Shown piece by piece: positions 7,634 through 15,669 of a stretch of 21,855 bases of DNA. The translations under genes and the position numbers were made by a program. Source of the DNA: a bacterium (GTDB taxonomy: Bacteria; Chloroflexota; Dormibacteria; UBA8260; Bog-877); NCBI GenBank assembly GCA_021817185.1, contig JAKAVU010000008.1, positions 1-21,855 of the forward strand, given 5' to 3'. The notes under the pieces were generated by a model. It was not told the DNA's origin and did not search any database. It was given only the letters and a program-made list of their open reading frames with translations. The first letter of the stretch is position 1. Each line of letters starts with the position of its first letter.

Positions 7634-8874
7634 GGATACTCGCCCTCACCTGGAAACATCCGCTCGACCACACCGCCGGGGGTGCCGAACGGTACCTAGT
7701 CGAGGTCTGCCGCAGATGGGTGAGCGCCGGACATGAGGTGACGATCTTCGGGCCACGCCGCCCCGCCCACCTGAAGTTGACGGAGGACAAACTGGGTCTG
7801 GGCCTGCCTTACGTCGGCCATGGATCGAGACTCGGCGTGTTCAGCGCCGCTCGGAGTTACCTCCGGGCCAACGGCCACCTATACGACCGGGTCTTGGAGA
7901 CGGTAAGCACGCGGCCGTTCGCAGCTCATCGAATCGTCGGTGACAAGGCGGTCGCCCTGTACCATCAGACGGCGGAGGAGGTGTGGAGCCTGGAGTATCC
8001 TCTGCCAATTGCGCTCCTGGGCAGGCACTTCCTCGAGCCTAGGTGGGTTGGCCAGATGCGCACAGCCCATGTCGTCGCTAACTCGGTCTCGACCGCCGTG
8101 GCGGTGCAAAGGTTTGGCGTCAACTGCCTAGGTGTGGTTCCGCCCGGCTGCGACGCTCCCGAGACCCTACCCGTGCGCTCCGCACCCGGCGACCGTCCCA
8201 AGCTTCTCTGGATTGGGAGGCTGGTCCGCACCAAGCGCCCGGACGACGCCCTTGCGGCTCTGGCTCTCGTCCGCAATCGAATCCCGGCCGCCACCCTTGA
8301 CCTGGTCGGCGGCGGCTACCTCCAGGCCCGGCTTGCCGCGAAGCGACAGCCCGGGGTCACGATCCATGGGCCAGTGTCAGAGCCGGAAAAGCGCTCCCTC
8401 TTGGCCCGGACGGACATCCTTCTGCTCCCTGGCACGCGCGAAGGCTGGGGAATCGTGGCGATGGAGGCGGCAGCCTATGGGGTCCCGGTCGTCGCGTACG
8501 ACGTTGCCGGCCTGCGCGACGCTGTGGTGAACGGCGTGACTGGGGTCTTGGTGCCGCAAAACGCCCAAGCACTTGCCGCGACCGCCTGCGCCCTTCTCAC
8601 CGACCCACCGATTTGGCGCCGACTCTCAACCGCCGCTAGGGAGCGGGCTGTGGCGTTCTCATGGGATCGATCCGCCAAGGACCTCTTGGCCTACCTTGTG
8701 CTTTCGTTCTCGGAGCGGGTGTACCGGCCTACCGCGCCGCTACCTACGGCCTCGCCGCAGACTAGCAGCCTCCCCCACGAATCCGAGCCCCTTTCGTACG
8801 GACCCAGTGAGGGCCTAAGCCTCACAATCGGCCATCATCCCAATCTACTCCTCCGCTCCGCGAGGGAGGACTGA
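7630..8874 (+). CDS. GT4 family glycosyltransferase
   Basis: A retaining GT-B enzyme of 414 residues that would add one sugar to the growing oligosaccharide at the cytoplasmic face. The N-terminal domain has MRILALTWKHPLD and the acceptor-side glycine motif AGGAERYL (16-23). The C-terminal domain has LLWIGRLVRTKRPDDAL (192-208), DLVGGG (224-229) and the E-x7-E site REGWGIVAMEAAAYGVPVVA (270-289). Both acids (271, 279) are present. GTG 7630 overlaps the flippase stop by four bases, with GAGGGAGAG just upstream as ribosome site. After residue ~360 there is an extra ~55-residue Ser/Pro-rich tail not expected in the family; it may be a disordered extension. The gene ends the first tightly packed block; a 539-nt gap follows. 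Confidence 0.88.
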   Translation: MRILALTWKHPLDHTAGGAERYLVEVCRRWVSAGHEVTIFGPRRPAHLKLTEDKLGLGLPYVGHGSRLGVFSAARSYLRANGHLYDRVLETVSTRPFAAHRIVGDKAVALYHQTAEEVWSLEYPLPIALLGRHFLEPRWVGQMRTAHVVANSVSTAVAVQRFGVNCLGVVPPGCDAPETLPVRSAPGDRPKLLWIGRLVRTKRPDDALAALALVRNRIPAATLDLVGGGYLQARLAAKRQPGVTIHGPVSEPEKRSLLARTDILLLPGTREGWGIVAMEAAAYGVPVVAYDVAGLRDAVVNGVTGVLVPQNAQALAATACALLTDPPIWRRLSTAARERAVAFSWDRSAKDLLAYLVLSFSERVYRPTAPLPTASPQTSSLPHESEPLSYGPSEGLSLTIGHHPNLLLRSARED

Positions 8875-9413
8875 CCATGCCTGAGTCCTTCGTGCGCCCG
8901 ACTTCTCCGTTGCATCAGGACTTTGGTCGGCGTACCCGCAGAGGCATGCCCTTAGGTGTCGCTTCATCGTTTTGGAGTAGGAGTGGTCGCACCCCTTGCT
9001 TCGCGAGCTCAGACCAGGCAAGCGGCTGCGGTGCCGGACGGTCCGCGCATGTGTGCTTTCGGTGGCTTGCTGGCACCCCCCGTCCGCGTCTGACCGCTAC
9101 TTTGAACTGGCCGCCGACTACGGGTCGAGGCCAATACAATCCCGCCGCACTCCCGGCCCGTCAGTACTCAGCGACAATCAGATTAGTGGCCCGTCGGGTG
9201 CCAGCGCTGGCACCCGTCTTCGCGGGAAGATCATGATCGGCATGCTGTTGTCGAACAGGCAAGCCGCGACACTCATCTTAAGCTGGAGCCGCGACTGTAA
9301 TTTTGCAAGTCCCGCTCAGGGTTCCCCTACTCGGCGGGTCAACAGCCTCTTCCCGCGTGCGCCGGCCGTTGCGGAAGGCTCAGGGACCACGCGCTCAAGG
9401 TCCAGACTTCCGG
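8875..9413 (+). other. 539-nt gap with palindrome; doubtful ORFs
   Basis: This separates the two glycan gene blocks. One frame (ATG 8877 to 9236, 119 codons) has a good ribosome site, GAGGGAGGA, ending 6 nt before its ATG and only 2 nt after the GT4 stop. Its product is Arg/Ser/Pro-rich, unlike any family I know, and 19 of its first 50 codons end in A or T, as in non-coding DNA here. It may be a broken gene or an untranslated spacer. A TACAAT (9135-9140) resembles a -10 box but has no clear -35. The 22-bp palindrome at 9195-9216 is the strongest structure. Confidence 0.45.
9195..9216. promoter_or_regulatory. perfect 22-bp palindrome
   Basis: The half-site CGGGTGCCAGC (9195-9205) is followed immediately by its exact reverse complement (9206-9216). 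It lies ~200 nt before the GT2-FkbM start and ~55 nt after a -10-like TACAAT. It could be a dimeric regulator site, or as RNA a 9-bp stem with a tight GCGC loop ending the first block's transcript; no T-tract follows. A shorter palindrome GATCATGATC occurs at 9229-9238. Confidence 0.55.
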
Positions 9414-11150
9414 ATGACCTCCGCTAACGTCAGCCGGACAGTACGAGGCCGGGACCCGGTAGATGTAACGGTCGTGGTCCCGACTAAGAACTCCGGGCGG
9501 ACCCTGGCAGCCTGCTTGGAGTCCCTTCGTGCGCAAACGCTTCCGTGCCGCATTGTAGTCGTGGATAACGGATCCACCGACGGTACCACCGAGATCGCCC
9601 GGGCCAAAGCCGATTTTGTAGCTTCACATGGACCCGAGCGGTCGGCCCAGCGGAACTTCGGCGCTCGGGCCTACCCCGCGCCGTTCTTGGGCTTCATCGA
9701 CGCTGACATGGTGCTAGAGCCAGAGGTTGTCGAGCAGGCAGTGGACCTTCTCCGCCAGGGGGCAGGGTCGGTCATTGTGCCGGAACGGACCATTGGGACA
9801 GGCTTCTGGGTCGAGGTGCGAGCTTTCGAGCGCTCGTTCTACGAACGGTCGGATGCCATTGAAGCTCCGCGCTTCTTCAGTTGGGAGGCGTTCGAGTCAG
9901 CCGGCGGCTTCGATGAGAATCTGACCGGGGCCGAAGACTGGGACCTCGGCATAGCGGCACGTGGCCTGGCACCCGTGGCTCGCACGACGGCATTGATCTG
10001 GCACGATGAGGGCAACTTGACCTACGTGGAGGCCTGCCGGAAAAAGGCATACTACGCTGGCGGGGTTCGCCATTATTTGGCGAAACATGGCATCCCCGCT
10101 CTGCTACAGGCCGGTCGGCGCCCGTGGCTCTCGCAGCCGTGGCGATTAGCCAACCGCAAGGGTGTCGGCTTGATAATGCTCAAGGCCGGAGAGGCGCTTG
10201 CGATCGGGGCGGTGTGGGGAAGGTCGGCCATTGGCGCCTCCGCGGAACGGTGGCCCAGTGCTAGCGGCCTCGTGCCCGCCCAGCTAGCTGGCACTTTGCG
10301 GCGCATAGCTAGCTCGACATGTCCCACTCGCCAAACTAGGCGCATAACGCAAACGTGGATACGCCTGTGGCAGCACGTGCGAACCGGCGCCCGGGTGTAC
10401 CGCGGAGTCCGTCACGGCCTTAGCACCCTGGCAAAGATCGCGGTCGGCACTGTGGCACCGAGAATCGCGCAGGATGTAACATTCGAGACTCAAGACGGTC
10501 TTCGGGTGTCGGCACCCTCGCGGCACTACCATTGGTTCCCGGTCGTTGAGGTCGTCATCGACGACCGCTACCGTCTGGGGAGCCTTGCACCCGTCCTGAG
10601 GGGACCACACTCCCGAGTCTTTGACATCGGCGCCCATGTGGGTGCCTTCAGCTGTGCCCTCGCAAGAGTTGCTCCGAGCGTCACGGTGATCGCGGTGGAG
10701 CCCAGCGCTGAGCGAGTAACGTACCTCCGTCGAAACATCCAGATGAACTGCCTTGCCGAGCGGGTCACCATGGTCCAAGCGGCCGTGGGCGGCGAGCGTA
10801 GGCGTTCGTTTCTCAGCCGCGTTGGTGTTCTGGAAGGTCACGTGGACCCGGACACTGGCGGGGAGTGGGTGGACGTAGTTACCTTGGGTGAGTTGTTCGG
10901 ACCTGGCAACGATCCGATCGGCTTGGTCAAGCTGGACTGCGAGGGGTCCGAGTACGAAATCTTCGGGTCCACTTCCGCTGAGTTGCTAGACAGAATCGAG
11001 CGCCTGCTCCTCGAGTACCACCCGGCGCCCACTGATCGGATCGAGCAGCTGTTTGCGAGGTTGGCCTGCTCCGGACTCGTGGAGCGGTGGCGGCAGGATT
11101 ACGAGCCGGGCCAGGTCGGCATTGTGTACCTCGAGCGCGAGAGCACCTGA
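9414..11150 (+). CDS. bifunctional GT2 glycosyltransferase - FkbM methyltransferase
   Basis: One 578-residue protein with two enzymes. Residues ~17-270 form a GT2 domain: VTVVVPTKNSGRTLAACLES, VVVDNGSTDGTTE (48-60), the metal motif DAD in GFIDADMVLEPE (93-104) and GAEDWDLG (172-179). Residues ~355-570 form an FkbM-type SAM-dependent methyltransferase: FDIGAHVGAF (403-412) for SAM binding, VEP (428-430), VKLDCEGSEYEIFG (505-518) and LLEYHP (532-537). A basic linker of ~80 residues joins them. The likely role is adding a sugar and O-methylating it or a neighbouring one; FkbM enzymes methylate sugar hydroxyls in several natural products. An in-frame start at 9303 would add a non-conserved segment, so ATG 9414 is chosen, though its ribosome site is weak. 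It heads the second block; the next gene begins 3 bases after the stop. Confidence 0.88.
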   Translation: MTSANVSRTVRGRDPVDVTVVVPTKNSGRTLAACLESLRAQTLPCRIVVVDNGSTDGTTEIARAKADFVASHGPERSAQRNFGARAYPAPFLGFIDADMVLEPEVVEQAVDLLRQGAGSVIVPERTIGTGFWVEVRAFERSFYERSDAIEAPRFFSWEAFESAGGFDENLTGAEDWDLGIAARGLAPVARTTALIWHDEGNLTYVEACRKKAYYAGGVRHYLAKHGIPALLQAGRRPWLSQPWRLANRKGVGLIMLKAGEALAIGAVWGRSAIGASAERWPSASGLVPAQLAGTLRRIASSTCPTRQTRRITQTWIRLWQHVRTGARVYRGVRHGLSTLAKIAVGTVAPRIAQDVTFETQDGLRVSAPSRHYHWFPVVEVVIDDRYRLGSLAPVLRGPHSRVFDIGAHVGAFSCALARVAPSVTVIAVEPSAERVTYLRRNIQMNCLAERVTMVQAAVGGERRRSFLSRVGVLEGHVDPDTGGEWVDVVTLGELFGPGNDPIGLVKLDCEGSEYEIFGSTSAELLDRIERLLLEYHPAPTDRIEQLFARLACSGLVERWRQDYEPGQVGIVYLEREST

Positions 11151-11152
11151 TC

Positions 11153-12421
11153 ATGAAGCGATACACTCAGCAGACGATCCACCGCCCACATGTGGGATTC
11201 GTGACAGATTCCTTTTTGGATTCCCGGGGCCAACTGTTCGAGGGGGGTGCTGAACGTCACCTACTGCACTTGGCGTCAGTGGCGGCGGGCCTGGGCGCCG
11301 AGGTCACCGTCTATCAGCGAGGTTTAGCTGGGCGGGAGGAAACCTACCAGGGGATCCGGGTTGTCGGCTGGAGTGCCTCGCCGATGACCTTCGGAAGGCA
11401 ACTGGCTAGACGGGCGCTCCGGGACCGGTGCACACATCTGCATTTTCAATACCTCAATCAAGTTCCGCGTATTCGAAGCGAGGTGATCGTCACCGCCACC
11501 GGTCACGCCGTATACTGGGATCTCCCGTACGTGGACCAGTACCGAAGCTGGTATCCCGGTGGAAGGGTGGCGGCACTTCTGCTTCCCGTGTGGCGGTGGC
11601 GGGAGCGGCATCGATGCCTTCGGGCCATAGTTCGTTGTAAGAGGGTTTTAGCTACCGACTCCTCGCTCCTTCGACTGGTGCAAAGTGATCGGCCGGGACT
11701 GCGGAATCGGGTAGATGTCGTGCCAAACTTCACCGACCTTCTGGGCGGCGGGTCCGCCAGCGCCGGAGTCGCCGCCGATCATCCCTCTCTTGGGGAGCTG
11801 CTTGCGGCTCGGGCTCGAGGCTCGATCGTGGTCCTGGTGCCGCGAAACCTCTCGTTCGTGCGCGGCGGTGCTTGGCTGCCTGAGATTGTTGAGCGCTCTG
11901 CGTCCCTGCCGGCTGGCCGTCACTGTCAATTCTTTCTCACCGGGGTGCCGATGAACGTCTACGGCGCAGGTCACCGGTATCGCAGCCTGTTCGAGGGACA
12001 GCTTGCATCAATGTCTAAGGAGGCTCGCGCACAGCTTCATCTCCTTGGCGGAGTGCCCCGCGCGTCCATGCAGATGGCCTACGACAACTGCGATATTGTC
12101 CTCATCCCGACCTTCGCCCATGAGGGTACCTCCTTGGCAGCCGTTGAGGCTATGGGGTCGGGCCGGCCCGTGATCGCTACCAATGTCGGAGGGCTGAACG
12201 ACCTTATCGTCGACCGGGTCACCGGGCTTCTGGTGCCCACAGACCCGGACGCCATCGCCGCGGCGGTCTCAGAACTCGCCCAAGATTCCAAACTCCGGGC
12301 TCGGCTCGGGGAGGAAGCCAGGAGGAGGGTGGGCGCGACGTTTTCCGAGGTCCATTGGCGGCGACGAGCCGAGAGCTTCGCCCGTCGTGTGGGGTGGGCG
12401 CGTGACCCCGCCGCCGCCTGA
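11153..12421 (+). CDS. GT4 family glycosyltransferase
   Basis: A 422-residue GT-B enzyme. The N-terminal domain has HVGFVTDSFLDSRGQLFEGG (13-32) and GGAERHLLHLA, with THLHFQYLNQVPR (94-106). The C-terminal domain has IVVLVPRNLSFVRGG (225-239), LHLLGGVPRASM (295-306) and the donor site HEGTSLAAVEAMGSGRPVIA (323-342) with both acids of E-x7-E (324, 332). ATG 11153 is preferred because it lies 2 nt after the GT2-FkbM stop; a TTG at 11087 would overlap that gene by 64 bases. The stop overlaps the next ATG by one base (TGATG). The opening codons have many A/T third positions (14 of 36), the lowest GC3 I sampled in the window. The sugar is unknown. Confidence 0.87.
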   Translation: MKRYTQQTIHRPHVGFVTDSFLDSRGQLFEGGAERHLLHLASVAAGLGAEVTVYQRGLAGREETYQGIRVVGWSASPMTFGRQLARRALRDRCTHLHFQYLNQVPRIRSEVIVTATGHAVYWDLPYVDQYRSWYPGGRVAALLLPVWRWRERHRCLRAIVRCKRVLATDSSLLRLVQSDRPGLRNRVDVVPNFTDLLGGGSASAGVAADHPSLGELLAARARGSIVVLVPRNLSFVRGGAWLPEIVERSASLPAGRHCQFFLTGVPMNVYGAGHRYRSLFEGQLASMSKEARAQLHLLGGVPRASMQMAYDNCDIVLIPTFAHEGTSLAAVEAMGSGRPVIATNVGGLNDLIVDRVTGLLVPTDPDAIAAAVSELAQDSKLRARLGEEARRRVGATFSEVHWRRRAESFARRVGWARDPAAA

Positions 12422-13677
12422 TGGCCCCGCACGTCCTGGTGGCCCCAGCCTGCGCGCGCTTCTCTCCCGAGGCCGCGTCAGAGTCGGGATGGATTTACGA
12501 CATCGTGACGGGGGTAGCCACCAGGTGTCCTGATTTTCGGTTCACTTGCCTGGTGGCCGAGAGCGCACCGGAACTCCCCATGCAGATCCGAGTGGCGGCG
12601 CTGGGAAGCTGGAGGGCCGACGCGCTTGGAGGCCTGGCACTTCCCTGGCGGATTTCGGCGGCTGCGCGCCCTGCGCTCCGCGCTGGGGAGTTCGACTTGG
12701 TCCACCACGGCTTACCATTCGCTGCTGGCCGCTCATTCAGCATCGTAGGGACCCAGGCCGTCCGGCGTGGAATCCCGCTCGTGCTAGGACCAGTCCAGAC
12801 CCCCTTGGAGTGGACAGGTGCTGACGAGCATGGTGGGAAGCTCGACGGGCAGCGTGCTTCCCGTCTCCGTACGGGAGCGCTGGCGCTAGCGCAGAGACTT
12901 TATCCACTCGTCGCTCCGGGCCTTTCCAGCCTGTCGCTGCAAACCATGCGGCGCGCCAGTCGGATAGTGGCCATCAGCCCAGCGGCCCGGCGGCTTCTAA
13001 TCGAGGCGGGGGTGGACCCTGGTCGTGTCGAGGTAGTTCCGCCACCGGTCCGAATGGCGCAAATCGGTGTGGCAGCATGGCCCCGTCCCGCACCCGCCCT
13101 TCGACTCCTCACAGCGGGCTATCTGATCGAGCGAAAGGGAGTCGTGGGAATGGCCAAGATTGTTTCCACCATGGCTGCGCGAGGCGTGCCCGTTGTGCTC
13201 GACATCGCGGGCGACGGGCCAGCCGCGGCCATGGTGAAGACAGCTGCGGACCAGTTCGGGGGTGGTAATGCTGTCCATGTTCACGGTTGGCTTGGGCGAC
13301 AGCAGCTGTCCGACCTCTACTCATCGGCCCATGTCTATGTGTCGATGTCAAAGGCAGAGAGCTGGGGACACGCAGTGGCTGACGCGCTCGCTGCTGGACT
13401 CGTAGCGGTCTCTGCTGACAATGTGGGGGCCCGCGCTATGGTCGAACTCGGTGCCCCACTACGATTGGTACCAGTCGACGGCTGGGGCCAACTGGGCCAG
13501 GTACTTCTGGAGCTGGCGAAGACCGATGTAGCAAGGCTCCGATTGGAGGGTTCAGCCGGAGTAGGGTGGGCGGCAGAGACACTCGGCCTACCGGTAATTG
13601 CGGACCGATGGTCCAAGGTGTACCGGGAAGCGCTTGCTGCCACAGGCCAAAGATCGAGAGTTAGGTCCCTGCCATGA
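12421..13677 (+). CDS. GT4 family glycosyltransferase, E-x7-D variant
   Basis: A 418-residue GT-B glycosyltransferase. VLVAPACARFSPEAASESGW (5-24) opens the N-terminal domain; FDLVHHGLPFAAG (91-103) and IVAISPAARRLL (182-193) follow. The C-terminal domain has LLTAGYLIERKGVVGMAKIV (229-248), LDIAGDGPAA (260-269), VHGWLGRQQLSDLY (287-300) and KAESWGHAVADALAAGLVAV (311-330). The usual E-x7-E donor motif reads E313 and D321, a conservative change. ATG 12421 shares one base with the previous stop, and the stop overlaps the FkbM gene by four bases (ATGA), so it sits firmly in the operon. Its substrate is unknown. Confidence 0.86.
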   Translation: MAPHVLVAPACARFSPEAASESGWIYDIVTGVATRCPDFRFTCLVAESAPELPMQIRVAALGSWRADALGGLALPWRISAAARPALRAGEFDLVHHGLPFAAGRSFSIVGTQAVRRGIPLVLGPVQTPLEWTGADEHGGKLDGQRASRLRTGALALAQRLYPLVAPGLSSLSLQTMRRASRIVAISPAARRLLIEAGVDPGRVEVVPPPVRMAQIGVAAWPRPAPALRLLTAGYLIERKGVVGMAKIVSTMAARGVPVVLDIAGDGPAAAMVKTAADQFGGGNAVHVHGWLGRQQLSDLYSSAHVYVSMSKAESWGHAVADALAAGLVAVSADNVGARAMVELGAPLRLVPVDGWGQLGQVLLELAKTDVARLRLEGSAGVGWAAETLGLPVIADRWSKVYREALAATGQRSRVRSLP

Positions 13678-14561
13678 AGCCCATTTCCCAAGACAGCACT
13701 ACGGCCATACCCAGGCCTCCGTTGGAGGAGACCAAGGAGCCAGATCGGAGCTTCGTGGTCGCACTGGTCGCAGAAGCTTTCGCCATCGTGCGCGGCTTTG
13801 AGAACTGGATGCCCGTAATCTGGCGGCTCCTTTGGGGCAGGCTGCGGCGACGCCCGCCGGCCTTGTGCCTTCGTACCCGGTCCGGCCCAATCCTGACTAC
13901 GCTCGCTGGTGATCGCAGCTGGAGGACCGCGGTGGAAGTGTTCGGCAGAAGCTCATATCGATTGGCCACTATGGAACTGCCAGATGCCCCGACCGTGCTC
14001 GACATCGGCGCCAACCTCGGAGCATTCACATTGGCTGTGCAGGCGGCTCGGCCGAAGGCGCTGATAACAGCGTACGAGCCCAGCCCCGCCGCTTTCCGAT
14101 TGCTCCAACTCAACGTTGCAGCTAACCATTCCTCCGTCACGGTCACCATCCACCCAGTCGCGGTTGCAGGAGCGGGATCCGCCCCAGCGGTGGTTCTCGT
14201 CGAGCGCCCTGGGGACCTCTGCACCAGCTCAATACTTACCGATCTCCTCGAGCAAGGGTCGGCGGCGGACCGGATCATTGTGCCGTGCCGATCGCTGGCC
14301 GAGGTGCTTGCCGAGTTCCGGCACGGAGTCGACCTCCTGAAGATTGACACTGAAGGCGCGGAGTACGCGATGCTCTGCACCACGTCTCCGAACCACCTCC
14401 GCACCGTGGCCCGGATCGTTTGCGAGTACCATCCGGTGCCGGGCCACGACTTTCAGGAGCTAGCAATGCACCTTGATACCGCTGGCTTCATGTGCCTGCG
14501 ACATGAGCGGGCATCTATCGCCGGCCAGGGCCTTGGGTGGTGGGTCCGGCGCACCGGCTAG
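13674..14561 (+). CDS. FkbM family SAM-dependent methyltransferase
   Basis: A stand-alone FkbM methyltransferase of 295 residues. After an ~80-residue N-terminal region, part of it hydrophobic (29-56), come VLDIGANLGAFTLAVQ (108-123) for SAM binding, AYEPSPAAFRLLQLN (133-147), LLKIDTEGAEYAML (221-234) and CEYHP (250-254). These follow the same order as in the methyltransferase half of the GT2-FkbM fusion in this operon, so the two are probably paralogs or act on two positions of the same glycan. ATG 13674 overlaps the previous stop by four bases. A Leu/Trp-rich patch (WMPVIWRLLWG, 45-55) might hold the protein at the membrane. O-methylation of a sugar is the expected reaction; the substrate is not determinable. 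Confidence 0.88.
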   Translation: MKPISQDSTTAIPRPPLEETKEPDRSFVVALVAEAFAIVRGFENWMPVIWRLLWGRLRRRPPALCLRTRSGPILTTLAGDRSWRTAVEVFGRSSYRLATMELPDAPTVLDIGANLGAFTLAVQAARPKALITAYEPSPAAFRLLQLNVAANHSSVTVTIHPVAVAGAGSAPAVVLVERPGDLCTSSILTDLLEQGSAADRIIVPCRSLAEVLAEFRHGVDLLKIDTEGAEYAMLCTTSPNHLRTVARIVCEYHPVPGHDFQELAMHLDTAGFMCLRHERASIAGQGLGWWVRRTG

Positions 14562-14562
14562 A

Positions 14563-15669
14563 GTGACCGCAAAGCCACCGACGTGGGTTGTGGTGACCCA
14601 TGCCGAACTCCCCAATGGCGCGGCCCACCGGCTGACCCAGGCCCTCTTAAGCCAGGGATACAATGCCGCCCTCTGCGCCAACCCGCTCCCAGGGGCCTCC
14701 CGGTGGAGGGCCGAAGTCCTGTTGCCGGGTGCCCGCGTACCAACGGTCCTAAGAGACGAGGCCCGATCGGTCCCCTGGTGGCGAGAAACCCGCAGCGCAG
14801 TGGATGTGGTTGTCTTTGCCCGCCGCTTGGCCCGGACAGAGACGCGGGACGTGATGGTGGTCGGATGCGATCCCGTCTCGTTCTTGGAGGGAATAGCCGC
14901 ATTTTGCCTCTCCGGCGTACAGGTTAGGGCCACCGCCGCATGGTTTGTCGATTGGTCGGCCCAGCGGCTGGTTCGCCGCTCCAGCAGGGCCACCTACCTC
15001 GGCGCGGCGCGGCGCACGGCGCGGTTAGCGGACGTGGTGGCGGCCATCACCCCGGCCGCAGCCGCCGCAGTGAGTCAGGTCGCTCGACCGAAAAACGAAG
15101 TCCGGGTCCTAACCAATCAGCCCCTCCAAGTGGGATCGGGTCCAGTATGGACGAGCAGACCACTGTCCGTCGTTTATGTCGGAGGGCTCTCATCCCACCA
15201 GGGAGCGGAGATCCTGCTGGAAGCGGCGCGCAGGCTGGGACGAGACGGGATTACGGTGGAGATCGCCGGTGGCGGCCCGGCGGCCTCCGCGGTGGCGGCA
15301 GGGGTGTCAACCCTGCCCAATGTGCGCTTTCATGGCGTAGTGGAAGATATCGACAAACTTTCGCGCTTGCTGCACAACGCACGGGTCGGACTTGCGCTTT
15401 ACGATCATCACTTCCCGCAGTACGGGTACGGAGACTCGCTCAAGATAAAGGACTACCTTGCCGCCGGCATGCGCGTTGTGAGCACCCTGCCCAGCAGCGT
15501 CGACGACGGAACGGTGACGGTAGCAGGCTACGATGTCACCGAGGTAGTAGAGGCCACTCGGACAGCGCTATTGGAGCCGCCCGCAACCGAACCCTCGCAA
15601 CACCCTCTCGTGCTTGGTGCCAAGCAGTCGCTCAGAGACTTTGTATGGGCAGTAGAAGGCGTTCAATGA
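14563..15669 (+). CDS. GT-B fold glycosyltransferase (GT4-like)
   Basis: A 368-residue GT-B enzyme. The opening TWVVVTHAELPNGAAHRLTQ (7-26) replaces the common glycine-rich N-terminal motif. ATAAWFVDWSAQRLVRRSSR (123-142) follows, then the donor domain: LSVVYVGGLSSHQGAEILLE (201-220), VEIAGGGPAAS (232-242), VRFHGVVEDIDKLSRLLHNA (254-273) and YGYGDSLKIKDYLAAGMRVV (287-306). The last segment stands where E-x7-E usually lies and has D291 and K295/K297, as in the DSLKxxEYLAAG-type GT4 subgroup. GTG 14563, one base after the FkbM stop, is preferred over in-frame ATG 14503, which would overlap FkbM by 59 bases; neither has a strong ribosome site. The stop overlaps the next gene by four bases (ATGA). 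Confidence 0.85.
   Translation: MTAKPPTWVVVTHAELPNGAAHRLTQALLSQGYNAALCANPLPGASRWRAEVLLPGARVPTVLRDEARSVPWWRETRSAVDVVVFARRLARTETRDVMVVGCDPVSFLEGIAAFCLSGVQVRATAAWFVDWSAQRLVRRSSRATYLGAARRTARLADVVAAITPAAAAAVSQVARPKNEVRVLTNQPLQVGSGPVWTSRPLSVVYVGGLSSHQGAEILLEAARRLGRDGITVEIAGGGPAASAVAAGVSTLPNVRFHGVVEDIDKLSRLLHNARVGLALYDHHFPQYGYGDSLKIKDYLAAGMRVVSTLPSSVDDGTVTVAGYDVTEVVEATRTALLEPPATEPSQHPLVLGAKQSLRDFVWAVEGVQ

Noticed and set aside
8996..9427. 143-codon plus-strand frame
   Set aside because: No ribosome site, Arg/Ser-rich, crosses the palindrome and the GT2-FkbM start.
13661..14404. 247-codon minus-strand frame
   Set aside because: Antisense to the FkbM methyltransferase, whose motifs are unambiguous on the plus strand.
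14940..15665. Upstream part of the 1261-codon frame of the large membrane protein
   Set aside because: It overlaps the preceding glycosyltransferase in another frame and is Arg/Gly-rich; ATG 15666 with its ribosome site and ATGA overlap is the real start.
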